Positions 42,665-52,995 of a stretch of 64,000 bases of DNA are shown piece after piece. Position 1 is the stretch's first letter. Every line of letters starts with the position of its first letter. The DNA is from an uncultured Vampirovibrio sp. (GTDB lineage: Bacteria > Cyanobacteriota > Vampirovibrionia > Gastranaerophilales > Gastranaerophilaceae): NCBI GenBank assembly GCA_910577635.1, contig CAJTNR010000002.1, forward strand, positions 61,353 through 125,352, in the 5' to 3' direction. The notes below the pieces were generated by a model. It was not told where the DNA came from, did not search any database, and was given only the letters and a program-made list of their open reading frames with translations. The translations under genes and the position numbers were made by a program.

Positions 42665-43679
42665 TTGTTGTCTTGAGTTCTAGAACATTAAAAGAATAAT
42701 CAGGGTAACTATCCACAAGCTGATAGAGTTTTCCCTCATCTTTCTGCGTTGTTACAAAACTATTGACTTTATGAGCTTTTGCAAGAGTTATCAGGTTTTT
42801 AATGTCTTTTTTAGTATAAGAATAATGGTCTTTATAAGAAACTGTCTCAATCAGGTTATAAAATTTTTTAGCAAAGCTAAAAAACTGCTGAGGCTGCCCT
42901 ATGGCGCAAAAAGCAATTGCTTTTTTAGGATTTACAATCTCAGCTTTGGTTTTTAAATTATAAATTCTTTTTGGTTCCACTAAAAGAACTTTATCAGCTG
43001 TTTTATTGAATTGCTTAAGCCAATCAATGGCGCAGGGAAAATTTGCGTCATTTTTATTAATTAAAACAAGCTCATCTGCTCTTTTAAGCTCACACACAGG
43101 TTCTCTTAAAGGACCTTTGGGTAATAAATGATTGTTTCCAAAACGCATTAAAGAATCAACTAGAACATAAGTTTTATCTTTTTTTATTGTTCTATTCGAG
43201 AATCCATCATCAAGAATAATTGTATCAACATTAAACTTTTCAATTGCAAAATTCGCTCCTTTAACTCTATCTTTGCAAATAATTACAGGACAAGAGACTT
43301 TTTTTGCCAGTTGATAGGGCTCATCTGCACACAAAGTTCCATCTTTAAAGTAAATTTTATCCCAATCCCTTACAACTACAGGGTTTTTAGTATCAATACG
43401 GGCTTTATATCCTCTTGATATTATTGCAGGTTTTTTGCCTTGTAAACTTTTAGCAATTTCTTCAACAAATGGGGTTTTGCCTACCCCGCCTGTTGTTAAG
43501 TTCCCGACACAAATAACATAAGCATTAACTTTTTTTTCTTTTAGTATATTTTTTTCATATAAAAAATTTTTGCACTTAATTATTGTCTTATAAAAAAACT
43601 CAGCTGTACAAAGCCCTATATTCAATAATACAGGAGCTTTTTTTCGATTATAGTGGATATCTGCAATTAAATTAATCAT
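42648..43679 (-). CDS. lpxK: Tetraacyldisaccharide 4'-kinase
   Basis: Phosphorylates the lipid A disaccharide intermediate at 4'. 343 residues with the P-loop variant VGNLTTGGVGKTPFVE (about 57-72), SRGYKAR and the ILDDGFSNR motif. This is the best proof of an LPS-containing outer membrane here. It begins 6 bases after mlaD in the mlaE-mlaF-mlaD-lpxK run. Confidence 0.94.
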   Translation of the reverse strand: MINLIADIHYNRKKAPVLLNIGLCTAEFFYKTIIKCKNFLYEKNILKEKKVNAYVICVGNLTTGGVGKTPFVEEIAKSLQGKKPAIISRGYKARIDTKNPVVVRDWDKIYFKDGTLCADEPYQLAKKVSCPVIICKDRVKGANFAIEKFNVDTIILDDGFSNRTIKKDKTYVLVDSLMRFGNNHLLPKGPLREPVCELKRADELVLINKNDANFPCAIDWLKQFNKTADKVLLVEPKRIYNLKTKAEIVNPKKAIAFCAIGQPQQFFSFAKKFYNLIETVSYKDHYSYTKKDIKNLITLAKAHKVNSFVTTQKDEGKLYQLVDSYPDYSFNVLELKTTIKRMN

Positions 43680-43685
43680 AGTTTT

Positions 43686-45050
43686 TTAAAACATTAATCT
43701 AAACAGTAAAAATCTTTTGTTTAGTTTTTCTGAGAATTTTTTAACATTTTTAGTAATAATGTTAATATCTTTAACCGTAGTTTTTAATTTTAGTTTTTCA
43801 TTATCGTCAAGTTTGTTGTAATCATCCATAATTTTTGAAATATTGCAGGTGATATTGGATAAATTACCAACAGTTGAGGTGATATCTTCTTTTAGTTTTT
43901 CATCTTTTGTATATTCATTAACATAACTTGAAATCTCGCTTAAATTTCTCATAGTTTCGTTTAGATTGTAGATAATTTCCTGGCTTTGATCATCCAGTAA
44001 GATTTTATTAATATTTGATGACATTTCACCAATTTGTTTAATGCTTGTAACAACATCATTTTTCAAGGTTTCATCAGAAACAATATTGTTGAGGTTATTA
44101 GATAATAAAGTTAAGCTGTCGATTAAATCCTGTGATTGATTAATTAAGCCTTCAAGTTCAGTTTTGCTTGAATCAATTAAAGCAGAAGCCTTATCAAGAG
44201 TTGTATTAGCGCTTTTAGTAAGGATTCTAATATTATCGACCGAAGTTTTAATATTGCCTATAAACTCATCAGATAGAATCTCAGTTACCTTATCATTGGT
44301 TTCAAGCATTGCTTTAGTTGCACGGAAGCCTAAATCCATGAAATCTGACAATCGAACCGGCTCAATTACAGTGTACTTTAATCCTTCCTTAGGAGTCTGG
44401 GGGATTTCTCCGTCTTGTAAACTAAAAATTATTTTATCATTCTTGATTCTAAACTGAAGAAGGTCTTTTTCTAAAATTAATCCTGGTAAATCAACCACAT
44501 AGGACAATTTGATGATATTTTTACTTTTCATCTTCTGTCTTAGCTCATATGGCAGCTGTGATTTATTTATAACTTCAAAATCAACTACACGGCCGATTTC
44601 AGCCAAACCTTTAGACAACTCCATAAAAATCGGCTGTTCTTTTTGAATGCTGATGTTTTGACTAACACTTGGAGCATAAATTATTTCTGTTTTAGGAGGA
44701 GTAACCTCTAAAAATTGCTCTCCTATTATTCCTGACTGCTGGATTGAAATTGTTGAAGCAAGAGGAATCTTAACCCCTTTTTCAACTACAACAAATCTAA
44801 CTTTAACATAGCTGTCTTTTCCCTGGATTACAGGAGTGATATCTTCAATTTGTCCTATTCTAAGACCCATCATTTGGACCTGAGAACCTGCTCTTATCCC
44901 GTTTACGTCTTTGAATGCTAAATCAATACGCTCCCCTGAGGATAAACTTCTTCCTTTAACCCATAAAACAGTAAAAACCAAGATAGATATAGCACTTAAA
45001 GTCAAAAGTCCTACTTTTATTGTTGATACGTATTTACCTTTTTTATCCAT
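43686..45050 (-). CDS. mlaD: MCE-domain lipid transport protein (MlaD-like)
   Basis: 454 residues: one N-terminal transmembrane helix (about 9-29), an MCE domain (about 38-115, with FKDVNGIRAGSQVQMMGLRIGQI), then a long helical region with repeated NLNxxxSD, TVGNLS-type segments ending in a basic hydrophobic tail. Part of the ABC system that moves phospholipids between the membranes. The long tail is longer than E. coli MlaD and resembles cyanobacterial or chloroplast TGD2-type proteins. It sits after mlaF. Confidence 0.9.
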   Translation of the reverse strand: MDKKGKYVSTIKVGLLTLSAISILVFTVLWVKGRSLSSGERIDLAFKDVNGIRAGSQVQMMGLRIGQIEDITPVIQGKDSYVKVRFVVVEKGVKIPLASTISIQQSGIIGEQFLEVTPPKTEIIYAPSVSQNISIQKEQPIFMELSKGLAEIGRVVDFEVINKSQLPYELRQKMKSKNIIKLSYVVDLPGLILEKDLLQFRIKNDKIIFSLQDGEIPQTPKEGLKYTVIEPVRLSDFMDLGFRATKAMLETNDKVTEILSDEFIGNIKTSVDNIRILTKSANTTLDKASALIDSSKTELEGLINQSQDLIDSLTLLSNNLNNIVSDETLKNDVVTSIKQIGEMSSNINKILLDDQSQEIIYNLNETMRNLSEISSYVNEYTKDEKLKEDITSTVGNLSNITCNISKIMDDYNKLDDNEKLKLKTTVKDINIITKNVKKFSEKLNKRFLLFRLMF

Positions 45051-45066
45051 TAATTTATCCTTCTAA

Positions 45067-45792
45067 CTACTTAGTTGCTATATTCATCGGCCCTTGTATT
45101 GAAGCACTTACGAACTGTCTTGCATATTCGTTTTGTCCTGATAAAAGCTCCTCAACACTTCCTTGGAATACAATATCTCCCTGATATAGCATTATAACAG
45201 AATCCACCGCTCTTTTAATAGTTGATAGCTGATGCGTTACAACTATACAAGCAGCATTTAGTTCTTTTTTTAATCTAACAATATAATCTTCAATCATTGT
45301 GCTTGTTACAGGGTCTAATCCTGCTGTGGGTTCATCAAAAAGAATAATATCAGGATTGGTAACAATCGCTCTTGCAAACCCAACGCGCTTCTGCATTCCT
45401 CCTGATAGTTCACTTGGAAATTTTTCTTCAATCCCTTCTAACCCGACCATTCTTAGTTTATCCCCGACAATTTTTGCAATTTCTTCTTTTGAATATTTGC
45501 CTCTAAATTCTTTTCTTTCAACCAAAGGGAAGGCAATGTTATCATAAACATCTAAAAAATCAAATAAAGCACTATATTGAAAAGCCATAGCAACTTCAGC
45601 TTCCTCAGGGTATATAATTTCTCCTGAATCAATTGGAAGAATCCCTGAAATCATTTTTAATAAAGTAGATTTTCCGCTTCCTGAAAAACCAACAACTCCA
45701 AGAGTTTTTCCGTTTTCAACCTCAAAAGAAATGTTATCTAAAACTTTTTTTCCATCGAATATTTTAACTAAATTCTTAACAGTTAATGCCAT
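45067..45792 (-). CDS. mlaF: ABC transporter ATP-binding protein MlaF
   Basis: 241-residue ATPase with Walker A GFSGSGKST (about 35-43), Q-loop AFQYSALFD, signature LSGGMQKRVGFARAI, Walker B DIILFDEPTAGLDP and switch His in VVTHQ. The LSGGM and AGLDPVTS wording is characteristic of MlaF/Ttg2A. AAGGAAA lies upstream. It is between mlaE and mlaD, the usual set. Confidence 0.95.
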   Translation of the reverse strand: MALTVKNLVKIFDGKKVLDNISFEVENGKTLGVVGFSGSGKSTLLKMISGILPIDSGEIIYPEEAEVAMAFQYSALFDFLDVYDNIAFPLVERKEFRGKYSKEEIAKIVGDKLRMVGLEGIEEKFPSELSGGMQKRVGFARAIVTNPDIILFDEPTAGLDPVTSTMIEDYIVRLKKELNAACIVVTHQLSTIKRAVDSVIMLYQGDIVFQGSVEELLSGQNEYARQFVSASIQGPMNIATK

Positions 45793-45807
45793 AGCTTTTC
45801 CTTTTTA

Positions 45808-46605
45808 CTATAGATAAAACATAGATGCAAAAACAAAATCCCACAGTGCAATAGCCAAAAACGACCAAACAACTGCTTTTGTTGTAGCCAGACCAACTTC
45901 CTTAGCCCCTCCTTTTGTATTGTATCCGCAAGAAGAGCTTATAAGAGCAATTGTTCCTCCAAAAAATGAAGATTTTAGAATTGCTATAAAAATATCCCTT
46001 ACAAAAAGCCCATGCCATAGGGAGGTTAGATAATTCAATAAGCTTAAATCCGCACACCAATTGGAAACAAGACCCGCACAGACCAAACCGAAAGTTGCTG
46101 CAATAATAAACACAACAGGCATAAATAATGTGCCTGCAATGAATCTTGGAACAATTAAGTACTCAATAGGATCAACCTTTAATACTTCCATGGCAGCAAT
46201 TTGTTCTGTTACTGACATTGAGGCAATTTCAGATGCAAAAGAAGATCCGACCATTGAAATTATTGCAAAACCGCTCATAACAACCGCAAGTTCACGAACC
46301 ATAACTAAAGCAGACAGGGTTCCTGTGTAATCGGATAAACCTTGTTTTGCCAGTTCCGGCGCGAGCTGCATTGCGATGATAGTTGAAGTCATTCCAACAA
46401 TCGCAAGGCTGATTGGAAGACTGTCAAAAGCAAAGCGTTTTGCCTGTTCAATAACTTCTTTTGTTTTAATTTTAAATTTTACAAGATATTTTAAAACACT
46501 CAAAAAATCATACCCTATTTTTCCTAAGGTATCTAAAAACTCTTCAATTTGTCTTACAACAAGAACAAACCCTTGATAAGTAAGTGTTTTATTTAGTTCG
46601 AACAT
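45808..46605 (-). CDS. mlaE: ABC transporter permease MlaE
   Basis: 265 residues, five or six transmembrane helices, with the MlaE signatures SLPISLAIVGMTSTIIAMQLA, VRELAVVMSGFAI, EIASMSVTEQIAAMEV and LKSSFFGGTIALISSSCGY. First gene of the mlaE-mlaF-mlaD-lpxK unit, divergent from fliF. Also known as the MCE-associated permease or YrbE. Confidence 0.95.
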   Translation of the reverse strand: MFELNKTLTYQGFVLVVRQIEEFLDTLGKIGYDFLSVLKYLVKFKIKTKEVIEQAKRFAFDSLPISLAIVGMTSTIIAMQLAPELAKQGLSDYTGTLSALVMVRELAVVMSGFAIISMVGSSFASEIASMSVTEQIAAMEVLKVDPIEYLIVPRFIAGTLFMPVVFIIAATFGLVCAGLVSNWCADLSLLNYLTSLWHGLFVRDIFIAILKSSFFGGTIALISSSCGYNTKGGAKEVGLATTKAVVWSFLAIALWDFVFASMFYL

Positions 46606-46763
46606 ATTATGTATTCTATATTAAAAGAAATTTTTTTAATAGTTGTAAATTTAATTTTTAAACTAAATATATTAGATTCACATTTCTTAACATCCTTGAA
46701 AAAGAGCTAAAGTAATATATTATATTATTGGGAATACTTATACCTAGAACTTGGGATAAAACG

Positions 46764-48530
46764 GTGGAAGAACACGTTAAATTATTAGTCGAAGATATTA
46801 AAAAACTTTGGTTAAAACTTGATATTAACCAAAAATTCATGATAGCAGCTCTTGTGGTTGCGACAATGGTTGTCGGGGTATTTTTTATCTTTAAAGCAAC
46901 TGAGCCAAACTGGAGTGTTTTGTATTCAGATTTAACAAAAGACGATGTCATTGCAATAACTGAAAGTTTGAAAAAAAGCGGACATCCCTACAAGCTCTCG
47001 GATGATAAAACCTCAATTCTTGTTAGAAACCAGGATAAAGAGGATTTAAGGGTATTTGTAGCAGAAAATGACTTAATTAAAGATACAACAGGGGGTTTTG
47101 AACTCTTAGATGATTTACAGTTAGGTTCAACTGATTTTAAAAATAAACTTACAAAACAAAGAATTTTTCAAGGAGAACTAACCCGATCAATTGAAAAAAT
47201 CCACGGAGTAAAAAAAGCAAGGGTACAATTAGCAGAACCTGAGCGCTCAATTTTTTCTGACCAGGATGAAACTCCCTCAGCAAGTGTTGTTCTAATTTTA
47301 GAACCTGGAGTAAACCTAAAACCCGCCCAGGTTTTAGCAATTAAAAATCTTGTTGCTTATTCAGTTCCAAGATTAACAAACGACAGGGTATTTTTAGCAG
47401 ACCAATTCGGAAACGCACTATCTGAGGATGTTTCTAAAAATTCTTCTGACATGCAGACTTATAGAGCTAACTTTGAAAAAGAAGCTGCTAAAAAAATTAA
47501 AGATACGCTTGAAACAATAATGGGAAAAGACAATGTTTCCGTTCAAGTTACAACAGTAATGGATTTCAACCAGACAAGAGCAACAATTGAAAGCTACAGT
47601 CCTAATGAAAACTCAGACACTGGTGTTGTTTTAACGCAGCAGGGAGAAAAAGAAGTTTATTCCAATCCAAAAGATTTACCAAGTAACAAAAATCAACAAG
47701 AAACACCAAAAAACCCTGAACAGAGCCAAGCACAAATAATTGCGCAGGAACAAATGGATAATATTAACCAGCAGCAAAACGAGAATCCAAACTTAACTCA
47801 ACAAGAAGCTGCAAGTCAAGCGCAAAACGTTACAGAGCTTCCCTTGAATCAAACACCAGCTAAAACAACCAACTATTATGACAATGAAAACAAAAACAAT
47901 GATGATGTTAAAAAACTAAGTTATGAAAAAGAAAAACAAGCCACAACCTATGCTGTTACAAAAGAAGTTAAACAGGTAGTTTATGCACCAGGATCAGTAG
48001 TCCGTATGAGCGTTGCTGTTGCTGTTAATAAAATATTAACCGATAGTGAAAAAGAAGAAATTAAAAACCTTGTCCAAGCAGCAGCAGGTGTTGACTATAC
48101 AAGAGGAGATGTAATCAATGTTTCAAGTCTTAAGTTTACAGGAGTTGACAAAGAAGAAGCTTTGAAACAGGATAAAAAAGACCAGCAGGAATTTATGATG
48201 GAAATTCTGGCTTTTATATTCAAAAATGTTGCTCCAATTCTTGTAATCTTAATTCTAGCCTTAATGGCATTCCATAACCTTAAGAATCTATTTAAAACTC
48301 CCAAACCGCAGGAAGAAGAACTTGTTATTGAAGAACAGCAGGATAACTCCCTTCCTTCCTTTGACCCTTATCTTGCGCTGAGCCAGAATGAAACAAACGA
48401 GGAAGACTTCTACCAGCAGGATATACAATATACTTCTTCAATTGATAAGAAAAAAAGTGAAATTATCAATTCTGTTCTTGGAAACCCCGAGGAAGCAGCA
48501 AGGATTATAACTTCATACATTAAAGAATAA
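46764..48530 (+). CDS. fliF: Flagellar M-ring protein FliF
   Basis: MS-ring protein, about 588 residues from the GTG at 46764. A TTG at 46728 is possible but has no ribosome-binding site and adds residues absent from typical FliF starts. Two transmembrane helices flank the periplasmic ring-building region (near residues 30-48 and about 475-500). YscJ/FliF-like blocks include WSVLYSDLTKDDVIAI and RGELTRSIEKI-type RIFQGELTRSIEKIHGVKKA. A Gln/Asn-rich stretch (about residues 310-370) precedes the last ring motif, and the C-terminal tail binds FliG. First gene of fliF-fliG-fliH-fliI. Confidence 0.94.
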   Translation: MEEHVKLLVEDIKKLWLKLDINQKFMIAALVVATMVVGVFFIFKATEPNWSVLYSDLTKDDVIAITESLKKSGHPYKLSDDKTSILVRNQDKEDLRVFVAENDLIKDTTGGFELLDDLQLGSTDFKNKLTKQRIFQGELTRSIEKIHGVKKARVQLAEPERSIFSDQDETPSASVVLILEPGVNLKPAQVLAIKNLVAYSVPRLTNDRVFLADQFGNALSEDVSKNSSDMQTYRANFEKEAAKKIKDTLETIMGKDNVSVQVTTVMDFNQTRATIESYSPNENSDTGVVLTQQGEKEVYSNPKDLPSNKNQQETPKNPEQSQAQIIAQEQMDNINQQQNENPNLTQQEAASQAQNVTELPLNQTPAKTTNYYDNENKNNDDVKKLSYEKEKQATTYAVTKEVKQVVYAPGSVVRMSVAVAVNKILTDSEKEEIKNLVQAAAGVDYTRGDVINVSSLKFTGVDKEEALKQDKKDQQEFMMEILAFIFKNVAPILVILILALMAFHNLKNLFKTPKPQEEELVIEEQQDNSLPSFDPYLALSQNETNEEDFYQQDIQYTSSIDKKKSEIINSVLGNPEEAARIITSYIKE

Positions 48531-48541
48531 GAAAGAAAAAA

Positions 48542-49564
48542 ATGGCAAATATCCGCTCAGAACAAATGACACCGATTCAAAAAGTTGCAGCCCTTCTAAT
48601 TACCCTGGGTCCGAGTGCTGCATCTGAAATTATGAAAAATATTGAAGACGACACAGCACTTGAACAAATTACAATTGAAATAGCGGGGATTTCAAGACTG
48701 CCCCAGGATGTTATCGAATCAATTGTAGATGAATTCCACACAGTTTTTCAGGCTTCTTCAATGCTTGCAGCGGGCGGTATGGCTTATGCTAGAGAACTTT
48801 TAGAAAAAGCATACGGCGAAGCTGAAGCAAATGATATATTAAATCGGCTTGTTACAATTCTTAATTCCAATCCGTTTCAGTTTTTTAACGAAGCAGACCC
48901 TGTTCAGCTTGCAACAAGTTTTCAAAACGAAAATCCGCAGTTAATTGCTCTTATTCTTGCTTACTTAAAACCAGAACAATCAGCAAAAGTGCTCAATTGC
49001 CTTGCTCCTAATATCCAGCATAAAGTTGCACTAAAAATTGCACAAATGGAAACAACTAATCCTGAGGTTATCTCAGAAGTTGAAAAAATCGTTGAATCAA
49101 GATTCTCCAATGTTGTAGCAAGTGACTTTTCTAAAGCCGGAGGAACAAAAACTCTTGCTAATATCTTAAATAGCACAGATAGGGCAACTGAGAAAAACGT
49201 AATTGAGATGATGGAAATTGAAACCCCGGAACTTGCAGAGGATGTTCGAAGTTTAATGTTTGTATTCGAAGATATTATTCAGCTTGATGATTCTTCTATT
49301 CAAAGAGTGCTAAGAGAGATCGATTCAAGAGATCTTGCAACAAGTTTAAAGGGTGCTAAAGAAGAAGTTAAACAAAAGATTTTGAAAAATATGTCAGAAC
49401 GTGCTCAGAGTGTACTATTAGAAGATATTGAGTATATGGGACCCATTCGCTCTAAGGAAGTTCAAAAAGCCCAGTCTAAAGTTGTGGGTGTAATAAAAGC
49501 ACTAGAAGCAGTTGGTGAAGTAACAATTTATCGGGGCAGTTCGGAGGATGAGTTAATTGAATAA
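48542..49564 (+). CDS. fliG: Flagellar motor switch protein FliG
   Basis: 340 residues with the FliG N-domain (QKVAALLITLGPSAASEIMKNI), the middle EHPQ-type segment in degenerate form (ENPQLIALILAYLKPEQSAKVL), and the C-terminal torque domain with charged RSLMFVFEDIIQLDDSSIQRVLREID. Binds FliF and the stators. It starts 11 bases after fliF and overlaps fliH by 8 bases. Confidence 0.95.
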   Translation: MANIRSEQMTPIQKVAALLITLGPSAASEIMKNIEDDTALEQITIEIAGISRLPQDVIESIVDEFHTVFQASSMLAAGGMAYARELLEKAYGEAEANDILNRLVTILNSNPFQFFNEADPVQLATSFQNENPQLIALILAYLKPEQSAKVLNCLAPNIQHKVALKIAQMETTNPEVISEVEKIVESRFSNVVASDFSKAGGTKTLANILNSTDRATEKNVIEMMEIETPELAEDVRSLMFVFEDIIQLDDSSIQRVLREIDSRDLATSLKGAKEEVKQKILKNMSERAQSVLLEDIEYMGPIRSKEVQKAQSKVVGVIKALEAVGEVTIYRGSSEDELIE

Positions 49565-50456
49565 ACTACGCGCAGATAAAATTAGCTTTAATAATGAAGA
49601 TTTTATTGTTGAAATTAACTCAATCGAAGAAGAAACCTTAGATAAAGAACCTCTTCAAGTAGAAAAAGAAGAAGAGGAAGAAAGAAAAGAGGAAATTACA
49701 CAAGCCGAGCTGATTATTAACCGCGCAAAAGATACAGCCGTTAAGATAATTGAAAAAGCGAATTTAAAAGCAAAAAACACGATTGAAAAAACTAATATTG
49801 AAATACAAGAACTAAAAGAAAAAGCAATTGATGAGGCAAAAAAAGAAGCCGAAAGCATTATTCAAAAGGCAACTAGTGAAGCAGATAAAACGAAACAAGA
49901 AGCTGAGGTTTTATTAGAGGATTCAAAAGCAGAACTTGAAAAACTAAGAGCAGAAAAAGCAAAAGAAGGCTATGAAGAAGGCTTTAAAGACGCTCTAGAA
50001 AAAGCAAGCGAAGAATGTCAGGAAAAAATTGCACAATTCGATAACTTTTGTTCTATTCAAAAAGAAATTAAGGAAAAAATCCTAAAAGCAGCATCAATGG
50101 ATATTCTTAATATAATTCAGTGTATTTCAAAAAAAGTTATATTAAAAAATATTGATGCTAATGTTCTTATAGATATTATTAACAATACAATTGAACTTTT
50201 TGATAAAAAAGATAATATTGAAGTTATATTAAGCGAAAACTACTACAATATTATATCAGAAACAAACCCTGCAAAAAACTTTAATCTTGTTTGCAATAAA
50301 GATCTTAAAGAGGATACAATCCTTATTGGAAACGAATTTGAGAATTACTGCGCTGATGTTGAAAAAAGTATTGATAGTATTATAAATGATATTAACAGGA
50401 TATCTAAGGGTAATATTGAAGCGGAAATGTACTTAAAAGACAATGAAGATAACTGA
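49557..50456 (+). CDS. fliH: Flagellar assembly protein FliH
   Basis: 299 residues from a TTG start at 49557, with GGAGG 9 bases upstream. The middle (about 55-175) is a long coiled coil rich in Lys, Glu and Ala, and the C-terminal half (about 180-290) is a FliH/SctL-type stator domain. FliH regulates the FliI ATPase. It overlaps fliG by 8 bases and fliI by 14 bases. The assignment rests on position, coiled coil and the C-terminal domain. Confidence 0.85.
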   Translation: MNKLRADKISFNNEDFIVEINSIEEETLDKEPLQVEKEEEEERKEEITQAELIINRAKDTAVKIIEKANLKAKNTIEKTNIEIQELKEKAIDEAKKEAESIIQKATSEADKTKQEAEVLLEDSKAELEKLRAEKAKEGYEEGFKDALEKASEECQEKIAQFDNFCSIQKEIKEKILKAASMDILNIIQCISKKVILKNIDANVLIDIINNTIELFDKKDNIEVILSENYYNIISETNPAKNFNLVCNKDLKEDTILIGNEFENYCADVEKSIDSIINDINRISKGNIEAEMYLKDNEDN

Positions 50457-51750
50457 ACTAACTAATATTATAAATAATTCAAAAACGATTTATAGAATTG
50501 GAAGAATAACAGAAATTATCGGTCTTACAATTATAGCCCAGGGAATTAAAGGCTCAATCGGGGATTTGTGCTATATTATTCAAGAAGGGCTGGATAGAAT
50601 TAGTGCTGAAATTGTAGGATTCAACAAAGAAGGAATCTTATTAATGCCCCTTGGGTCTCAATCAGGACTTGAAAAAGGGGCAATTGTTATTAATACTGAA
50701 AAAAAAATGGAGGTAAAAGTTTCCGATGGTCTTTTAGGAAGAGTTTTAGACGGACTTGGAAATCCAATTGATTCTATGGGAGAAATCCCTATTGATGATT
50801 ATTACCCTACAGAAGCTGAAATTATCAATCCTTTAGATAGACCCCCCATAAAAGAACCCCTGAGCCTTGGTTTAAGAGCAATTGACGGATTAAACACTGT
50901 TGGAAAAGGGCAGAGAATAGGAATTTTTGCAGGCTCGGGTGTTGGAAAATCCACAACTTTAGCAATGATTGCAAAAAACACTACAGCAGATGTTAATGTC
51001 ATTGCATTAATCGGAGAAAGAGGAAGAGAAGTTAGAGAGTTTATTGAAAACACTCTTGGAAAAGAAGGCATGAAAAAATCGGTGCTGGTTTGCGCTACAA
51101 GTGAACAGCCGGCTTTGGTTAAAATTAAAGCAGCATTTGCTGCCTGTGCAATTGCCGAATACTTTAGAGACAAAGGGCAGGACGTTCTTTTTATGCTCGA
51201 TAGTGTAACAAGAATTGCCCTGGCGCAAAGAGAGGTTGGCTTAGCAGTAGGAGAACCCCCCGCAACAAGAGGATACACCCCTTCTGTGTTTGCACTTCTG
51301 CCTAAATTTTTAGAACGGGCCGGCGCTAATAAAAAAGGGACGATTACAGGCTTATACACGGTTTTAGTCGAAGGGGATGACTTAAACGAGCCTGTAGCAG
51401 ATGCCGCAAGAAGTATTCTTGATGGTCATATAGTACTCTCAAGAGCTTTAGCTCATAAAAATCATTATCCAAGTATTGATATCCTATCAAGTATTTCCCG
51501 TGTTATGAATAATATTGTAGATAAAGAACACAAAAACGCAGCAGGAAAAATTAGAAATTTAATGGCAATTTATAGTAAAAATGAGGACTTAATTAATATT
51601 GGAGCTTATATTAAAGGTTCTGACCCAAATGTTGATAGAGCAATTGCCCTAAGAGAAAAAATTGATGCTTATTTAGTTCAGCAAGGGGATGAAAAAACAG
51701 ATTTTCAAATTAGCATTAATGAACTTATAAACCTCGCTTCAAGAGCTTAA
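50443..51750 (+). CDS. fliI: Flagellum-specific ATPase FliI
   Basis: 435-residue type III export ATPase related to the F1 beta subunit. P-loop GIFAGSGVGKSTTLAM (about 163-178), DELSD-like DSVTRIALAQREVG, and the FliI-specific VGEPPATRGYTPSVFALLP. It ends convergently, overlapping the gcvPA stop by 12 bases. Confidence 0.97.
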   Translation: MKITELTNIINNSKTIYRIGRITEIIGLTIIAQGIKGSIGDLCYIIQEGLDRISAEIVGFNKEGILLMPLGSQSGLEKGAIVINTEKKMEVKVSDGLLGRVLDGLGNPIDSMGEIPIDDYYPTEAEIINPLDRPPIKEPLSLGLRAIDGLNTVGKGQRIGIFAGSGVGKSTTLAMIAKNTTADVNVIALIGERGREVREFIENTLGKEGMKKSVLVCATSEQPALVKIKAAFAACAIAEYFRDKGQDVLFMLDSVTRIALAQREVGLAVGEPPATRGYTPSVFALLPKFLERAGANKKGTITGLYTVLVEGDDLNEPVADAARSILDGHIVLSRALAHKNHYPSIDILSSISRVMNNIVDKEHKNAAGKIRNLMAIYSKNEDLINIGAYIKGSDPNVDRAIALREKIDAYLVQQGDEKTDFQISINELINLASRA

Positions 51751-52995
51751 TCTGTTGAATGAAAAGGGTTTAGCAGCTTCAATATAACAGTCAATATCTT
51801 CTTTATCAATAAGTTCTGTTGTACAAACAAGTATTCTTTGATTATCCAGTTTTACTCCTGCAAGAATCCCTTTTTGTGCTAAAAAATCGAGAAATTTATC
51901 CGATAATCCAACATTGAGCGTAAACTCATCAAAAAAATTCTTATTATCAACCAAAAACCCCAGTTCTTGAAGTCTTGAAGCTAAGTGGTGAGCGTTATTG
52001 TAAGATTTTTTCGCAATTTCAACAAAACCTTTATTCCCGAGTTTTTTTAGATAAACACCCGCAATAAAAGCAAAAAGCGCTTGATTAGAACAGATATTAG
52101 ACGTTGATTTATCCCTTTTAATATGCTGTTCTCTTGTTTGCAAAGTTAGACAATAAGCGGTTTTTCCTTCTTTATCTACGGTTTTTCCTACAATTCGGCC
52201 TGGAAGCTGTCTTTTGTATTTATCCAAACAGCAAATAACCCCGCACCCGGCGCCAAAATTCAACCCCAAACCTAAAGATTGAACATCTGCAACTGTAATA
52301 TCGGCTTTAGGAGGTTCTTTTAGCGCAAGACAGACAACATCTGCAATTGCAATAATAAGTTCATCATTATTTTTTTCAAAAGAATCAATTAATTCACCAA
52401 ATTTATCAGGTGTTTGATAAACCTTAGCGCAAATATCACTATCAAGTTCATTATCAACAATTTCAATATCAGAAGCGAAAAGATAAGTCTTAATTACTTC
52501 AAGATAGTTGTTGTTAATATTTTTATCCAAATAAACTTTATGCTTTTTTGTAATTCTTGATGCCATTCGAATAGCTTCCGCTGCAGCATTAGGGGCATCA
52601 TATACAGAAGCATTGGAAACATCCTGATTAACTATATTGCACATTAAAGACTGGAATTCATACATTGATTGAAGAGTTCCTTGAGAAATTTCCGCTTGAT
52701 AAGGCGTATAACAGGATAAAAACTCGTCTTTTGAGGCAATATCAAAAATACAGGAAGGAACATATCTTTTTTTAGCTCCAGAGCCCAAAAAGCACAAATA
52801 ATCGGTTTTGTTTTTTTGTGCTAATTTTTTTAAATGCTTATAAGCCTCAATTTCGCTTTTTCCTTCCCCAAGTTCAAAAGAAGGATTCAAGGCTTTTTTA
52901 GGGATTGAATCAAACAAATCATCAACTGAGTTAATCCCTATTTTTTCAAGCATGTTTTTTCTATCAAGTTCACTTAGAGCTTCAAAATTATACAT
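51739..52995 (-). CDS. gcvPA: Glycine dehydrogenase (decarboxylating) subunit 1
   Basis: N-terminal half of the glycine cleavage P-protein, as in organisms with a split P-protein. 418 residues with YTPYQAEISQGTLQSMYEFQ and the NASVYDAPNAAAEAIRMA region. The PLP lysine is in subunit 2, and no gcvPB gene follows: the next gene is fliI on the other strand. gcvPB must be elsewhere for an active enzyme. It overlaps gcvH by one base. Confidence 0.94.
   Translation of the reverse strand: MYNFEALSELDRKNMLEKIGINSVDDLFDSIPKKALNPSFELGEGKSEIEAYKHLKKLAQKNKTDYLCFLGSGAKKRYVPSCIFDIASKDEFLSCYTPYQAEISQGTLQSMYEFQSLMCNIVNQDVSNASVYDAPNAAAEAIRMASRITKKHKVYLDKNINNNYLEVIKTYLFASDIEIVDNELDSDICAKVYQTPDKFGELIDSFEKNNDELIIAIADVVCLALKEPPKADITVADVQSLGLGLNFGAGCGVICCLDKYKRQLPGRIVGKTVDKEGKTAYCLTLQTREQHIKRDKSTSNICSNQALFAFIAGVYLKKLGNKGFVEIAKKSYNNAHHLASRLQELGFLVDNKNFFDEFTLNVGLSDKFLDFLAQKGILAGVKLDNQRILVCTTELIDKEDIDCYIEAAKPFSFNRLSS

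Noticed and set aside
50802..51359. 185-codon minus-strand ORF opposite fliI
   Set aside because: It mirrors the conserved FliI frame and has no start signal.
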